Shown: positions 1-12,514 of the stretch, piece by piece
Layout of the letters: the number at the start of each line of letters is the position of its first letter
How positions within the stretch are numbered: position 1 is the stretch's first letter
NCBI GenBank assembly: GCA_947579665.1
Contig: OX388349.1
Coordinates: 42,045,854-42,109,853, forward strand
Source of the DNA: Sympetrum striolatum
Taxonomy: Eukaryota; Arthropoda; Insecta; Odonata; Libellulidae
Reading direction: 5' to 3'
DNA length: 64,000 nt
Position numbers and translations under genes: made by a program
Notes under the pieces: generated by a model
The model's database searches: none
Seen by the model: the letters and a program-made list of their open reading frames with translations, nothing else
Told to the model about the DNA's origin: nothing

Positions 1-1074
1 AATATTTATAGTGGACATCATAAGTTCTATATTAAATCATTGTCATAATATCCTTATTTTTTCTTCATAATGTAGGAATTTCATAAAGATGAGTTATCAT
101 TATGATCATCTATTAAGAAACTTATTAGGTATTAGGGAAAATACTAAAATACAAGGCAAGTGGGAATTTTGGTCCTCTATACCAAAGGTTCCTAACTTTT
201 ATGGCCTCGATGATCACTTATGCTCTTCTCAAAACAGCATCGTTCCACCAAGGATAGCAAAATGTTTCTTGCTTCTTAATTCATTATTTACTTTTCCGAT
301 GAATGGAAGTGAATTTCTCGTAAGGCTTGTTAACAGTGAATCAATCGGTTTGTAAAATAAATTGCTACAGTGAATAAAACATTAAAATCGGTTTTTTCTA
401 TTCTTATCTAATGGCCTCAAAAGGCCCAGGAGTGGTGCTTGCAACAACGGCCTAGAAACATTGCTTTACAGATTCCTTAAACTAATGTTCATTCTTGCAA
501 TTATCCTTTGTAAAGCATCTGTTACCACCTTTTTATATAGGCAGATATATTTCAGCAAATTTTATTATCATGAGAATTCATCCTAGTTCATTATTGCCAC
601 GCGAGAGGAAATTCCTCAATTCTTCTTCGTAAGATGACGTGGAATTTCAGGTACGGGGTCTGACACCAAATATTTCAGTTCCAGGGACCGCAAAGTAGCA
701 TCCCTTCACACGTTTTTATATGGAATTTTGCATGAGGATGCATCCTTCCTCTCCTTTGCCTGCATTCTAAAGGATGATAATCGTGAAACGATGCTCAGAA
801 TATATATACTGTGTAACACATACCCAGGAAATTTCCGCTGGGAAATTATGGGAATATTTCCGGTGCCCGTTAGAGGAGAAGACATATTTCAAATTCCTAT
901 TCGTTCTTCATTCCCTATCTTATTCGATAACACTATCAGGCAATTAAGCTAAATATGGGTGAGTTTTCCAACTTCGACATTTTTCCAGAAAAGGTGGTGA
1001 TTGTCAATTTTACAACAATCGCATATCTAAAAATCGAAATTTACTGCATAAGCTCGGTGGATATATTTAATTAA
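1..1074. other. AT-rich stretch, nothing recognised
   Basis: I see no gene, repeat or regulatory site I can support here. An 88-residue open frame on + (89-355) has no recognisable motif and no splice or start context that favours it. Confidence 0.5.
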
Positions 1075-1300
1075 TAACTTCAGGATAAGTTTGCTAAATA
1101 CGTCCTTAGAAAGTACACTCTCAGAAGATATAACTGGCACAATGCAACTTCCTTAGTATACAGCCCGTTCTAATACTGCAAAGAAGATCAGGGAAATAGG
1201 TGCTAGAACGAATAGATTCAAGAATTTATTTTTTCCGCAAACGATACGCGAAAGCGGTCAATTAGAAAATTTTCATTGCGCCTGCAGGGTTCTTATATGG
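1075..1300 (+). pseudogene. LINE fragment: 3' end of a reverse-transcriptase ORF
   Basis: One frame, with an internal stop, gives the conserved tail of CR1/jockey-type non-LTR retrotransposon ORF2: KIREIGARTNRFKNLFFPQT followed by IRES. The stretch matches, base by base with small gaps, the reverse complement of about 4090-4290, where the same tail reads KIRKIDARTNSFKNSFFSRS. So the two are copies of one family in opposite orientation. After the coding tail, the 3' region keeps a 'GCCTGCAGGG..CTTA' stretch also present at about 4020, with an internal deletion relative to that copy. The fragment is 5'-truncated and cannot encode a working protein. The family assignment rests on motif recognition only. 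Confidence 0.72.
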
Positions 1301-1407
1301 ACAGAGATTATTCTTTGTTACAGTCACTAAAACGTGATAACATTTATACGAAACCTACCAATTTCCACTCATGTAGTGGATTCTAGTCCTTCGTGAAAAT
1401 TTCTATG

Positions 1408-1490
1408 GTACACTCCTGGCCAAAATTAACGCAGCACCTCCCTAGCGATCCTTACGGCCGGTGCTGCGTTAATTTTGGCCAGGAGTATAC
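1408..1490. mobile_element. Miniature Tc1/mariner-like element (two terminal repeats, almost no interior)
   Basis: Two perfect 27-bp arms face each other: 1412-1438 (ACTCCTGGCCAAAATTAACG, then CAGCACC) and 1460-1486, its exact reverse complement. They are separated by 21 bp. Allowing one mismatch, pairing continues to GTA/TAC at 1408 and 1490, leaving TA on each side. The 'CTGGCCAAAATTAA' block is typical of Tc1/mariner-type terminal repeats, and TA is the known target site of that superfamily. With no room for a gene, this is a terminal-repeat-only derivative (MITE-like). An overlapping 74-residue open frame is a by-product of the palindrome. Confidence 0.72.
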
Positions 1491-1639
1491 ATACCTAATC
1501 AACACTAATAAAGCGACGGGCACAGAGTTCTTCCTTTTTTTGGTGAAAAGTCAAGCTTCGACAAAATTCGTGATCTGTGATCTCCCATCTCACTCCGTAG
1601 CAAGTGGTTTGGGATGAATTTTTTGTCCTCGTTGAAATT

Positions 1640-1920
1640 TACCCAACCGCTCGACTGGAACAACTGAGCGAATCCCGTGAAATGTCCATGGCGAGGATAG
1701 GGTGTCCAATTTTCGCAGCATTACACTCTGAAACATACTTCACCAGTGGTTCGATATCCTGAGCGGCATATGGCCCACGTCCCTATGTTTGGAAGCTGTC
1801 TTTTCTTCACCACCCTCATGAGGTAGATGACTCGTGTCGTCACGTGAGGAATTTCACTCATCCCAGAAAATCTTCGTCACAGCAACTTGTTCCCCATTTT
1901 TGACAGTATCCCATTCTCCC
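1640..1920 (-). pseudogene. Probable jockey-like LINE endonuclease remnant
   Basis: Reading the minus strand from about 1916 downward, one frame gives DTVKNGEQVAVTKIFWDE, a stop, then SHLPHEGGEEKTAS. After a frameshift another frame gives GPYAAQDIEPLVKYVSEC, then AAKIGHPILAMDIS. The order of a 'YLPhe' strand, a helix with 'LVkYv..C' and an 'ILamD' strand resembles the end of the endonuclease domain in jockey-clade non-LTR elements, where the family normally has D-N-A-H; here the N-A-H is lost. A stop and a frameshift show decay. Whether it belongs to the same LINE family as the nearby reverse-transcriptase pieces cannot be told because they do not overlap. The assignment is by eye. Confidence 0.42.
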
Positions 1921-3999
1921 GGCGAGACGAAGAGCTTTTTTTCTCCTTATGCAGATAGGGGTAAGATTGATGCGAGAGAACGCAGACGGGTACCAGAGAC
2001 AGTCACCCTTTCTGCTTGAGGAAGGCTTGAAAACGTCTCTTTCTTCATCTCATGTGAAAAATGTACGGTGGAAAAACTGTAGATTGGTCTAATCAATACA
2101 CAAGCGATTCTCATGGATATCGATGTTATCACAACAAAGCCGAAATGATGGTTATGAGGTTTCGCATAAAGATTTATTTCTTCTTCTTGAACTCGGAAAA
2201 ACGGATTCCGCTAGGATTTAAGGATCTTGCAATTGTCTTGCATGTACACTTGCTCTGAATGTATCAGATGTGACAGTAGGTGATCATTGCTTATTCATTT
2301 CTACCAAAGAATGTAGTAGATTTTAGCCAGTTCAAAATTCAACAACTTACAGTACAGTGCAATTAAATTGTTTATTATAACTTTAAAGAATATATCTTCG
2401 TTAGCCTCGAAATCACTGTCTTCATTTCCGTTTTCTTTTCGAAGGAAAAATGTCTATAAAGTGAGATTTAACATCTTTCTCCTAACTTTCTCCCTATATC
2501 CATTGCTAAAAATATCTTATTTTTTATATATTCTGGGGTGAGTTACTACTAGATGGGCTTTATTGCTACATTTAAAAATTTATTTCTTTAATATTTTTAA
2601 GTCCAATTGAAATACTCGGTGAATTCCTCCCCCCCCCTCAATTCCCGCTTAGCTTCTAAAAAATACCACCGGAATTTTTCTTTAATTTGAATAGCAATAG
2701 CTCCTATTTTCGTAGCTTCCATACTGTCTCAAATATTTGATTGATACTTTTGCAATGGGAACTACTACGGAAACATTTTTTGGTATTTGTCTTAGATTTG
2801 AATTACTGATGTATCATTGCAAATCATCCGTTTGTTCTAAAAATACTTTATTCAGAATAAATTATCATAGAATAGAATTGAAGACAGAATAATAAAATAG
2901 CCTCAAAGATTGTGATGAAATTCAAAAATCGCAGTTGGAAAGGTAAGGAACTTATATTGCTTAAGGAACATTTGATAAGGTTCGTTTATCTTGTACAAAC
3001 TTATTTTTATAGTTTATAAATTTTTGTTCAAATTATTTTTTCGTTATGAAAACACAACAGTCATATAGTGACGAAATAATATGTATCATACGAACTTGTA
3101 ATAAAAATTACTTATTCATTATTACTTGGCAAATTTCGAAAAACTGGAACTCAAGACTGTCTTTCCGCCTGGTGAATCATCATAAATCATAGATCATTGG
3201 ACACAAGTTCTCTCAAGTGGGTTTTAGTAATGCCACTACCATCGAAAAAACATCGCAATTTCCAGACTCCGCAAAAACGGAACTCATTCTCCGGAAATGC
3301 CAAAAGTGTATATCACCATAACGGTCGAAAGATGCCCAATTTTGGCCATCGATTTTCGAATCACGCAATTTTTTCCACCGAGTCGATCGGTTCTTTTGCG
3401 AGCATTCACCCCTTTTATTTTTCGGCCTTCAAAACCTCGCGCTTTATTTACGAACCTCTCTCGCCCGTTTTTTGCCCCCCGCGATCCATATAATTCATTC
3501 GGATCGGGTTTTTCTTGCGCGGGGTGGTAAAAATGGATTTCGCAGTTTTTTCGAGTACGTGATGGCCCCGGGGAAGGTTGCCGGCGGAGGTTCCTCGTGG
3601 CCTTGCCCGGAGAAAAAGATGCCCTCCCGCGGAGTACGTCTAAGGTACCCCCAATTTTCGTGTCTGAGGAAGCGATTGGAGGTAAACAGGAGAAAGGTTT
3701 GCGGTCTGGAGCGATGGATAGACCGGGAGAGGGGGTGAGAAGTGGTTGGCTGAGGTGACTATGCCTTTTCGGAAAGGAAGCAGTCAGATGGGCTAGTTAA
3801 AGATGAAACATTATCGAGGTATATCCTAAGTATATCTCCACACTTAATTCCCTAACTGGTACTTCTACTGGGTTGCAAAATAAAATTAAGTATATATAAA
3901 TTTTATTTATCATGGAATAAATTGTTAATTTATTTCAAAGTCAAGATATTTAGCAAATAACACCCAAAAATGGGAGTTTCCTCATTACTTCTGTTTTGC
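1921..3999. other. Spacer with a GC-richer patch at about 3400-3740
   Basis: Mostly AT-rich. A short C-run lies near 2628-2638. From about 3400 to 3740 the sequence is GC-richer and keeps many CpG, which opens several overlapping frames (up to 98 residues). None has a family motif and they overlap each other in different frames, so no gene is called. Confidence 0.45.
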
Positions 4000-4820
4000 T
4001 TCTATGTCTGTGTAAGAGCCCTGCAAGCCACCTTTCGGCGTGTGGTAGGGGGTGCAAGCACCTCGACTCTATTTTCCTAAACGATTGCTTTCGCGTATAC
4101 TTCGCGAAAAAAATGAATTTTTGAAACTATTCGTTCTAGCATCTATTTTCCTAATCTTTCTGGAAGTATCAGAACAGCCCATATAACAGGGGGTCGCATT
4201 ATATTGGTTACATCATCTGAGAACGTAATTTCTCTGAGCTTATTTAATAAATTTATCCTTTGAATTTTCTTCTATCTTCTAATGATTCCCATCCCGCGTT
4301 CTGTAACATCTGAGTAACACTCGCTTTTTTATCGTAGCAATTCTTTACAAATCGTATCGCCTTTCGTAGTACAGTTTCTAAATCCCGAATATGACATTTC
4401 TCGGCGGGGTCCCATACACTACATGCATACTCAAGGTGAGGCCTAATTAACGCAAAGTATCATTGCTCGCGAACATTTTCTTCGCTCCTACCGACTATTC
4501 TTTTAACGAAGCCGAGTTTCTCCAGTGCTTTTCCACATATATTTCGGATGTGGGCACTCCATGGTAGATTATTCATGAGAGTTACTCCAAGATACTTCAC
4601 CGATTCTACTGTCATTAGGTTTACCCCTCGGAGGCTGTAAGAATTATCATTTATTATAAATTTTCTTTCGAAGAAGTTAACTACCGAACATTTTTCTACA
4701 TTAAGCTAAAATTGCCAATGATCGCACCAGTTCATAATTCTATCTAAGTCGTTCGAAAGGGTTAATCTATCCTCTGAACTATCTATTTCCCTGTAATTTC
4801 TTGCTTTTGCTTCGGTTAAA
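4000..4820 (-). pseudogene. LINE fragment: reverse-transcriptase C-terminal half plus 3' end
   Basis: On the minus strand the translated pieces, in order, are REIDSSEDRLTLSNDLDRI, MNWCDHWQF, LNVEKCSV, VESVKYLGVTLMNNLPW, an AHIRNICGKALEKLGFV block, LIRPHLEYACSVWDPAEK, LETVLRKAIRFVKNCYDKK, SVTQML and RTNSFKNSFFSRSIRES. This is the classic region after the catalytic YxDD box in CR1/jockey/L2-type reverse transcriptases (thumb and connection). Internal stops and small gaps make it a pseudogene, and the catalytic box itself is missing, so the copy is 5'-truncated near 4820. The stretch 4000-4090 is 3' non-coding, with a small C-rich part. The copy at 1075-1300 is a shorter relative on the other strand. 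Confidence 0.85.
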
Positions 4821-7800
4821 GATCATCTTTAATTCTCTTGTATTATCGGTAGGTACAATGGCTATAATTTTTAATTATAAAGCTCACGATAAGGATAAGA
4901 TATGTTAGGCATGATACTGGTTGTATTATTGTTAAATTTGCTTTAACTCCTAATGTGATTCCACACATATGGGCTCACAAGTAATCAAACATAGTGTTAC
5001 TTTTATTGAAAAAGATTTATAATGTCATCAAATTAAACATGAACCTTTATTTAAGCTAGACAAAGGCATAAATCATAAAATAATCGGAACATCAATACAG
5101 TTACTTCTGGTCGTTCTTTCCACAGTCTATTTGAGAAGTTAATAGAAGATTACGTGGGGATGTTGGTGTTACTACACTCCCTCCAATGCACCACTGGCGC
5201 CTAGTGGTTTGTTAATCAAAATCTAGTCTGAATGCCAATACATTCGCTTTCTATATGTTCTAAGGCAGTTAAGGAGTTGGACCACCATTTTATCAAATAC
5301 TCGCCGCTGATATAATCACGAAAAGAGTTAGGTGGAGTATAGAGGGTAATTCTGAAATTCTCCAAAGATAAAAATAAGAGAAGTGTGTACTAAAGGGGAA
5401 AGAAGCGATGGAAAAGAGAGAAATACGAGGGAAGAAAAATGGAAGCGGCATCGCACCACAAAGAGCTGAAAAAACGTTACGGTGGTGGGCGTCAAAGCGA
5501 AAAGAAAATTGAACATGGAAAGAAAGAAGGTTTTCGGTGCTCGTTTTTTCATCTCCATCCGAGAGCCCGGAATCAAGCAGCTCAGCCACGGGTGACGCTA
5601 TGGACCATGGTGCGGAGTGATCGACGCCAGCCTCTTGATGTTTCACCGCCTTCAAATGAGCCATTTACTGCGATGCATTTTCGGAGTGGAGCTTTCGTCG
5701 AGGCAACAACATCGACGTATCTGATACCGTGGATGGATGTTTATTGTCAAAACCTCCCTGCTCCCAACTTGCAATTCGACTTTATTCTTAGATGCAGAAG
5801 CATTCTTGGCGCTACCCGTAATAAGAGGGGGTAATCAAATTCGCCAGAAAGTTTATCGTTAAAGTGCGGTGTACATTCACAACGATTTATCTAAAAATCT
5901 TTAATCTTGATGTGAAGTGAATGGGCTGATTCTACTCACTGATTTTCAAATGAAGTTGTTTTACCTTGGGCATTTTAATTGCACCGCTGTATTTCGGAAG
6001 GTTTTTTCTTGATGAGTCACTCGGCCCCATTTCCAAAATATTATTTAGTTTGGGATTACCCATTTTCGGTGAGTTAATTATTTAAGAATTGATTCATTTA
6101 TACTTGGAATATTTATTTCAATTTTCGATAGTTTTGTTAGCCAAATAGTGTTCATGATTATTCACTAGAAATTATTTGATTAAGGTAAATAGATAATAAA
6201 AATAGAAAATATTATAAATATATAGAAATAGAGTGCAGCATTGACTATGTGAAGGTCGGCAAACAGCAGCTTGCGAGCGACATGGGTGGCTCATCGTGAT
6301 GAATGTTTTTATTTCTATTTTTCCTGGTTTTCTGTTGCTTCGCTACAGATCTGAGTCGTGTGTTGTAAGTCTTACTATGGTTTAGTAGATGTTTAATAGG
6401 GGACAGAATTACTTTGTATTTCTACTGTTCTATTCCTCACTTTTCCGATAGCGAGGACTTGTTGAAACTTGTTGGAGTGACTGCCTAATAAGACCATAAG
6501 GAAATGTATTTATTTTACGCAAGGTTTGATAGCTCGTTCCTTGAAAGTATCAGAATTTGCTTGGTATTATGTAACTTATTTTTGCTTATACACATTGTCT
6601 ATAAATTAGTTGATACCAGTCGTTTAAAGTAACCCTTCGGAAACATTTTATGTAATTATTTTATTGAACGTATTAGATATTTAATTACAGATTCAAATAA
6701 AAGACAGAACTGAATTTCTATTCGGTTTCACTCTCATTCAAGTTTCATATCCTCTGAACTTAAAAGAGGCATCAGAAAATCTCAAGTAAGTTATAAAAAA
6801 TTAAATGAATTACCCAGAGTAATATCTGGTGGAAATTTAAGTATCTGTTCCGTATAATAACCATGTATAAGAAAACGAAACGAGCATCGTATGTCCATGA
6901 AAAATGAATCTGGTTCTTATAAAATACAGTTCTTGTATCTTGGGGGGGCAACTGCTCTAACGAAACGTCTTTATCGGACCATTTATCTCGGATTAACCTT
7001 CGCATCCTCTCATTGTACGTAATTTACGGCGATGTTGCCCCTCTTTTTTAATATCATGCTCTTGCGGTATAAATAAAGCAATTTGAATCGTTCCGAAAAG
7101 AAAGCAATATTTTACTTCGGACGCATGCCTCCCGAGCAAGTACGTGACGTCTGTGGTATAAGGAAAGCTCTGCCTCACATTGATGCTATCATCGATTTAA
7201 TACGTGTATCGTCTTACCTCTAATTAAGGTAATCTAATTAAAGCGATACTCTTGATCGCCCGAGCCAATGAGCTTAATATCGGATCAATTACCTGGGATA
7301 GAATTTTCCAGGGGTCATATCTTGAATCGGATGGGTTACGAAATTGCACGGTTTGTGAAATACGGTTCAATTACGACATTGAAAATTCTTCTTGCGTGAT
7401 TGAACTTGGGTCTTGGCTAAGTGAAACACTTGCGTTGATTCCAGCAACGGAGATTAAAAATTAAATCCGATAAAACTTAAAATAGATGAATAAGAAATAG
7501 ATTTTATGAGCAGTATTCCAAAGAATACCGAAAGATTTTTTGATGTCATCACTATTAGGAATTTTTCTACATATATTGTTCTAAATCCGCGAATAGTACT
7601 ATCTCATGTAAATGTAAATGTATTTTATGACAACAAATTCTATTGTTTCGTGAATCAGAAACTATTCTTCCTAGAGAATATCTACAAGTATGTGAATGAA
7701 TCTTTGTGCCCAAATACGCCAGGCAAAAAAAAATAATACCGAATTATTATTTTATAAGTGTCTTTGTAAATTCAGTTATAGTGGATTCCATTATGAGTTT

Positions 7801-8164
7801 AAAAAAATAAATGAATTGAGGGAGATATTTCATTTGGCCCTTTTTAAGGCATTATAATGTGCTGTGGATACTATTGGTGGCAATGTGGTAACTATGTGTT
7901 TGACAATTTACTGGTACGTGAATTTTTAAACCTTCGAATTTCATTCCTGTAAATTTTCATCGGGAAATTTAATTCTCAGCCATCTAATATAATTGGCAAA
8001 ATCCATCTTTAATTCATATCGGGATACGATGAATCATTTGTAGAAATAAATTTATGAGGCACCCTTTTTGTCAAATCTTAAATCTAGTAAAAAAATGCCC
8101 TATTTTTTTAAGGGTCGAACAAGATTTATTTTATATGTCATCAATATTAAATCTAAATTACGCG
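4821..8164. other. Spacer, no gene recognised
   Basis: AT-rich with a moderately GC-richer patch at about 5430-5830. There, 123- and 131-residue frames are open on opposite strands over the same bases, which points to composition and not coding. Neither contains a motif I know. Simple A/T-rich runs occur around 6180-6240. I see no RNA gene or transposon end. Confidence 0.45.
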
Positions 8165-8210
8165 ACGCAACTAATTAAGGGTTAAGGTTACGCAACTAAT
8201 TAAGGGTTAA
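8165..8210. repeat. 25-bp-period direct repeat resembling a piggyBac end
   Basis: ACGCAACTAATTAAGGGTTA followed by A occurs twice, at 8165-8185 and 8190-8210. It matches the right end of the piggyBac element including its TTAA (15398-15418) at 17 of 21 positions, counted by eye. It could be chance, because TTAAGGGTTAA supplies most of the identity. Confidence 0.5.
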
Positions 8211-8519
8211 TGAAATAATAAAATATCTACAGATAAATATTTTCGCGAAATGCGATCATAAAGATTAGAAAAATAGCTTTGCTCCCTTTTGAATACATAG
8301 TAGAGCGATATTCTTCAGGATTACACCCCATATCCTTGCTATGAATACACAAAAATCTACAGCTGATACCCTAAAACCAATTTTTTTTATCCGGTCACCC
8401 TTGCATTGTGAAATGCTTGGACTTCCCACCAGCAACTATTACGCAAAACCGCTGTGGAAACAAACGCTGATGAAATCGATCATCCATACACGAAATGGCG
8501 TCCGCGATTCGGGTCCTAA

Positions 8520-9060
8520 GACGTAAATTATTTGGCCGGGACAAACCGGCTTCATCTTCAAAAGGCCAAGTTTCGGCGACTTTGTAGCGCGCAAAGCCGA
8601 CGAAAGCTCTCGGTGACCCCGAGGAGAAACCTGCTCGTTAACAATGTTGCAGTGCGGTTACGAAACATTCGTACGAAAAGAAAGAGTCGCACAAAGCATC
8701 TTGTCCATCAAATGATCGGCTGGGCGTCCTCTCACAATGCCCTCTATTTTTTGCGTCCCGAAGTTTTTTCTACGGCGGCGTCGGAAAAAGAGACCAGCTC
8801 ATCCGCAGCGCAATTCTCGAAGATCGCAGTTTTTTTCACCCTCTCTCTCTCTCCTCCCAAAAGCGTACGGTCCGATTGTCGTCGACTGCCTTTATGGGAA
8901 TAGCATCGGAAAAAGCGCCTTCATTTGAGGCACGTGCACTCACTTTGTGAGGGAAGGGAAAAAAGTGTAACGCCGAGCGGACGCGCAGGCACTGCGACGA
9001 TCGCGAACTTATCTCTCTTTCGCACAAAGGAAGATCGTTATTTTTTGAGGGGGCGGTGCA
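8520..9060. other. GC-richer, CpG-retaining patch
   Basis: A block clearly richer in G+C and CpG than its flanks. It contains frames open on both strands (123 residues on + at 8532-8903, 63 residues on - at 8836-9027) with no recognisable domain, and a CT-rich run near 8839-8856. It could be a regulatory or open-chromatin segment, an exon of an unfamiliar gene, or an old repeat. The sequence alone does not decide. Confidence 0.4.
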
Positions 9061-9420
9061 GAGAGGACAGGGTGTAAGTACGGTGTTGAATATTGCATTA
9101 GGGAGACACCGTGGGAAAATTGAGGAAAGAGCAGGAAAGAGATAACAGCTCTATTTTGTTGATTTGATCGATACATGTACAATGATACTAGTGTGTATTG
9201 GGAACTTTCAACAGGAAGGATTACAGACAGCAATTTTAAACAAATTTATATTATTATTGTATGTATTAATTACTACATATCACAAATCACTCGTTAGCTA
9301 CGTTATTTTCAGATAGATTACTAAGTTAAACAACCAATTCAGAGTTAGTTGAAACCTCAAAAGCTAATTAGAACGCTAATATAAAAGCAAGTTAAAGCCT
9401 AGTCGATCAATGAAAATTTG

Positions 9421-9650
9421 GTCGGATGGATGGAATATTGTATTTTGAACAGATCTCAGCGAGTTGCGTTTGACGGGGTTTTATCCGATGAAGTAAACAT
9501 CACATCAGGTGTACCGCAGAGAAGTGTCCTAGAGCCATTTTTATTTTTAACTACATTAACGACCTATTAGGTATCGTAAAGAGTTAGGTTATATTATTTA
9601 CCGATGACACTCCCATATATAGATAATTCTAAATTAATGGCGATGCTTCA
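9421..9650 (+). pseudogene. LINE fragment: reverse-transcriptase catalytic core
   Basis: From 9421 one frame reads WMEYCILNRSQRVAFDG, then SDEVNITSGVPQRSVLEPFL. After a one-base frameshift it continues YINDLLGIVKS, a stop, VILFTDDTPIYR. These are the hallmark blocks of non-LTR reverse transcriptase: R-S-Q-R-V, S-G-V-P-Q (9505-9519; the usual following G is R here), the Y-I-N-D-L block, and the catalytic F-x-D-D box at 9597-9608 (family usual FADD). The frameshift and stops make it dead. Only about 230 bp survive, and recognisable similarity is lost soon after the catalytic box. It is similar in type to the pieces near 1.1 and 4.4 kb but covers a different part of the protein, so common family membership is possible and unproven. 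Confidence 0.85.
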
Positions 9651-9660
9651 GTATTTCTGG

Positions 9661-12514
9661 CATTTGATGCAGGGGATAATAACACCAACATCACTACCAT
9701 CTCTAAATCTGAGATTAAACCTTCATATGATTCCAAAATCTTGCAGCGGTATTCGAGATACACAAACCATAATATTCTCTCGCTTAATGTGGAACGAATT
9801 TGCTGTTTTTTACCATTATAGTTATGGAGCCTTACCATAGCATGCTTGGAGATTCTGAAGTAATAATGAAATATTTGACGCATGAACTAAGAATTGTTAA
9901 TCACCCCTGTAACCAATTGAGTTATAGTACGGTAAAGCAATTATTTTCGATTCTGTGAGCTTTGGTGGGAATTTTTCTCAATTCAAGTTTCCGGCTCACA
10001 GGATATATTTCACGTTTTCTCAGTATTAGAAATGCAGCCTCAAAAATAGGGTCCATATTGTGGTCCAATCTAAAGCCCCAAAATCGAAGAAGAGATTTTT
10101 CTACCGTAGTAGCTCAATAGGCGAGAGCCACGGCCGCACAAATGGGATATCTAAGTTCATCTTCAGGTTAAGTTAGAATTTTATCCTCCTGTTTTTCTTC
10201 GACATCAAGCCCATGCGCATTCATTACTCGTCTGTTATTTATCTCTCTCTGGTTGAGAAATCTTTCCTTTATCTGCTCCCACATGTTATTGTCCCTAACA
10301 GAGTTCGTTTATTTTAGTAGAACATTCGGTACGTGCATTGCGTACCGTAAGCAGTCATACCGGCTTTAATTTCTGAGTATATGCTTAGAGTTCGACATTA
10401 TTTTACTATTATATGAAAAAGGCATCTGCATCTTTGATGACATTATACCAATTGATCAAAATTTCGAATTAAACCTCAGTTCGAAAAATATGTTCGGTAA
10501 ACTTATTTGTTTAAGTTGAATTTGTACATTGCTTATAACATTAAAAATTCTATTGAATATTTAATTCTTTAACAGTATGAGACGCATATGTTAAGCATAA
10601 GTATTGGTTTTTAAGTTCTTTAATGCTTGTAATATTACTAGAACTTGCGGTTAAGTTGAATTGTATATAAATTTACTTCAATCTCATGTATGTTCTTCAA
10701 CTTTGCAAAAACGTCGCTCGTGGAAATTCATTACTTCCCGTACTCCCTTGTATGACTGCTAGACGGAAAACATCAATTACAGTTTTAATCGCTAAGGAAC
10801 TCCCCTAAATGTTCTCACGCTCCTATTTATGCAAATTAGCGACAAATTTGCTCCTTTCTGTGGAGTGCAGAGCGTGCCTAATTTCTTTCACGAGGTAAAA
10901 GCAATCTTCACAGCTTGTTTATTCGCACTCCAGCATTAGAAAACCTCCATGTAAAGCGCTCAGAAAAAGCGCCACTCCATCAAGAAAGGCTTTGCAGCAC
11001 GCGCTGCACGGAAACCGGACAAAAACCACGGCATCTTTTTCCTTCAATCTCAGCTCTCGATCCGAGTTTAAGTGGCGGAAACCGACGCGATGCTTGAGCC
11101 CCGTGCTCATTTCCTCCCCAACGTAAACACCTCACACATATAGTGGTTCCCCAATCAAAATAAAAAAAATATCATTCACTGTTTTCCATCGAGAGGGGAT
11201 GGCCTTTTTCCCTCCATGTAAAAACCCCCCGCGCAATCGTACTGCTTGCGGTCGGTTTGTTTAGTTGGTCTGCAGGCCGCCTGTCGGTTGCGGCGCTGCC
11301 GTCTGTTATTCCGGTCTGGCAGATTAGAAAGGAGGAACGGAGTCGGGGGTGGGGATGTTTTTTCTCATTCCACCCATTTGATTGGTGGGAGTGAATCCAT
11401 AGAAATGGTCGGGTGGTTTTAAGGGGCGAAGGAAAAACTTGAAGAGCGATTTGCTTCGACGGCGCCATCAAACAGTCGAATGTTTTCCAGGGCCTGTTTT
11501 TCTAAGATTTTATTCCACCGCTGCTTTTTTCTCGACCGTTCTCCTCATCGATTTATTCCGTGGAAAGACATTAACTGTTTTGGGGTTTAATGCAAGTCTT
11601 TTTTGTTATAAATTTTTTGAACTAATCAGGTTTGCGGGGAGGTTTTTGCTCCGTGTGATCTATATTCAAAGTGTTTTCTGGTTTATTTATAACCCACGCT
11701 CTATCAGCGAATCGATCAGGTTCGGTGGATGCCGAGTTCAGTCTCTCTCCTAGTTTTTATCTATATAGTCATAGGTATAGTGAAAGGTAATAGAATTAAA
11801 CAGTTCTTGAAATTAATCTATCGGAAGGAATGATTATCTTTATCGTTCAGTGGGTGATGCGCAGGTGCAGACATATACGTAATTAAGAGATTTTTTTTAA
11901 GATCATTAAACTTTTTTCTATTTCATTTATTGAGTTTGATAAAAGTTATGATAGTATTCTAGTGGGTAATAAAATCTGGGATTGATAGATGCATGAATAT
12001 CTACGCCCTGATTTAAGAGGGCTTAAGTAATGCTGTTAGCTTGAGGAATGTACAAATACATGAGATTCTAAAATATAATTATCATATACCATATGGTATC
12101 CTTTATCAGCTATTAATGTTGATTAAATCTTCCGTAATTCATTATTTTTTAGTTGAGATGTGTTAAAAATATTCTCAGTTTGTTGGGTGGATATTGTTCC
12201 TGCATGCATGTGGTATGAAATATTGGTTAGTTTATTGCCTTTCAAAACTTTTCACCAATTAAAATCGAATTCTCTCGACTTTTGGTTAGTCTATCAAATG
12301 AACTCTTAAAGACTTCATACTTAAATTGTATTTCATAGATTGAAATGGAAAGTTTCCACTTAATATTTAAAGAAAAATATGAATTAGAATTTATAAACCA
12401 TAGGGTATTTATGATAGCTACTGTCAATATCTACAAAAAGAGTGATTTTGTTATGGTTAGCAAACCAATAATCATGAAAATGTTCTTTAACTTAGAGCCA
12501 GAGAATGTACAATT
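9661..12514. other. Spacer with a GC-richer patch at about 10960-11480
   Basis: AT-rich apart from the patch at 10960-11480, where a 63-residue frame on - and a 60-residue frame on + overlap and a 99-residue frame is open on -. None shows a known motif. The last 100 bp before 12515 are plain AT-rich flank of the transposon. Confidence 0.45.

Noticed and set aside
5293..5834. 123-residue - frame and 131-residue + frame
   Set aside because: Open on opposite strands over the same bases; the minus product is a run of F, S, L and P typical of a reversed purine-rich strand.
10111..10160. Degenerate SINE head (TAGCTCAATAGGCGAGAG)
   Set aside because: A-box-like only; no B box follows.
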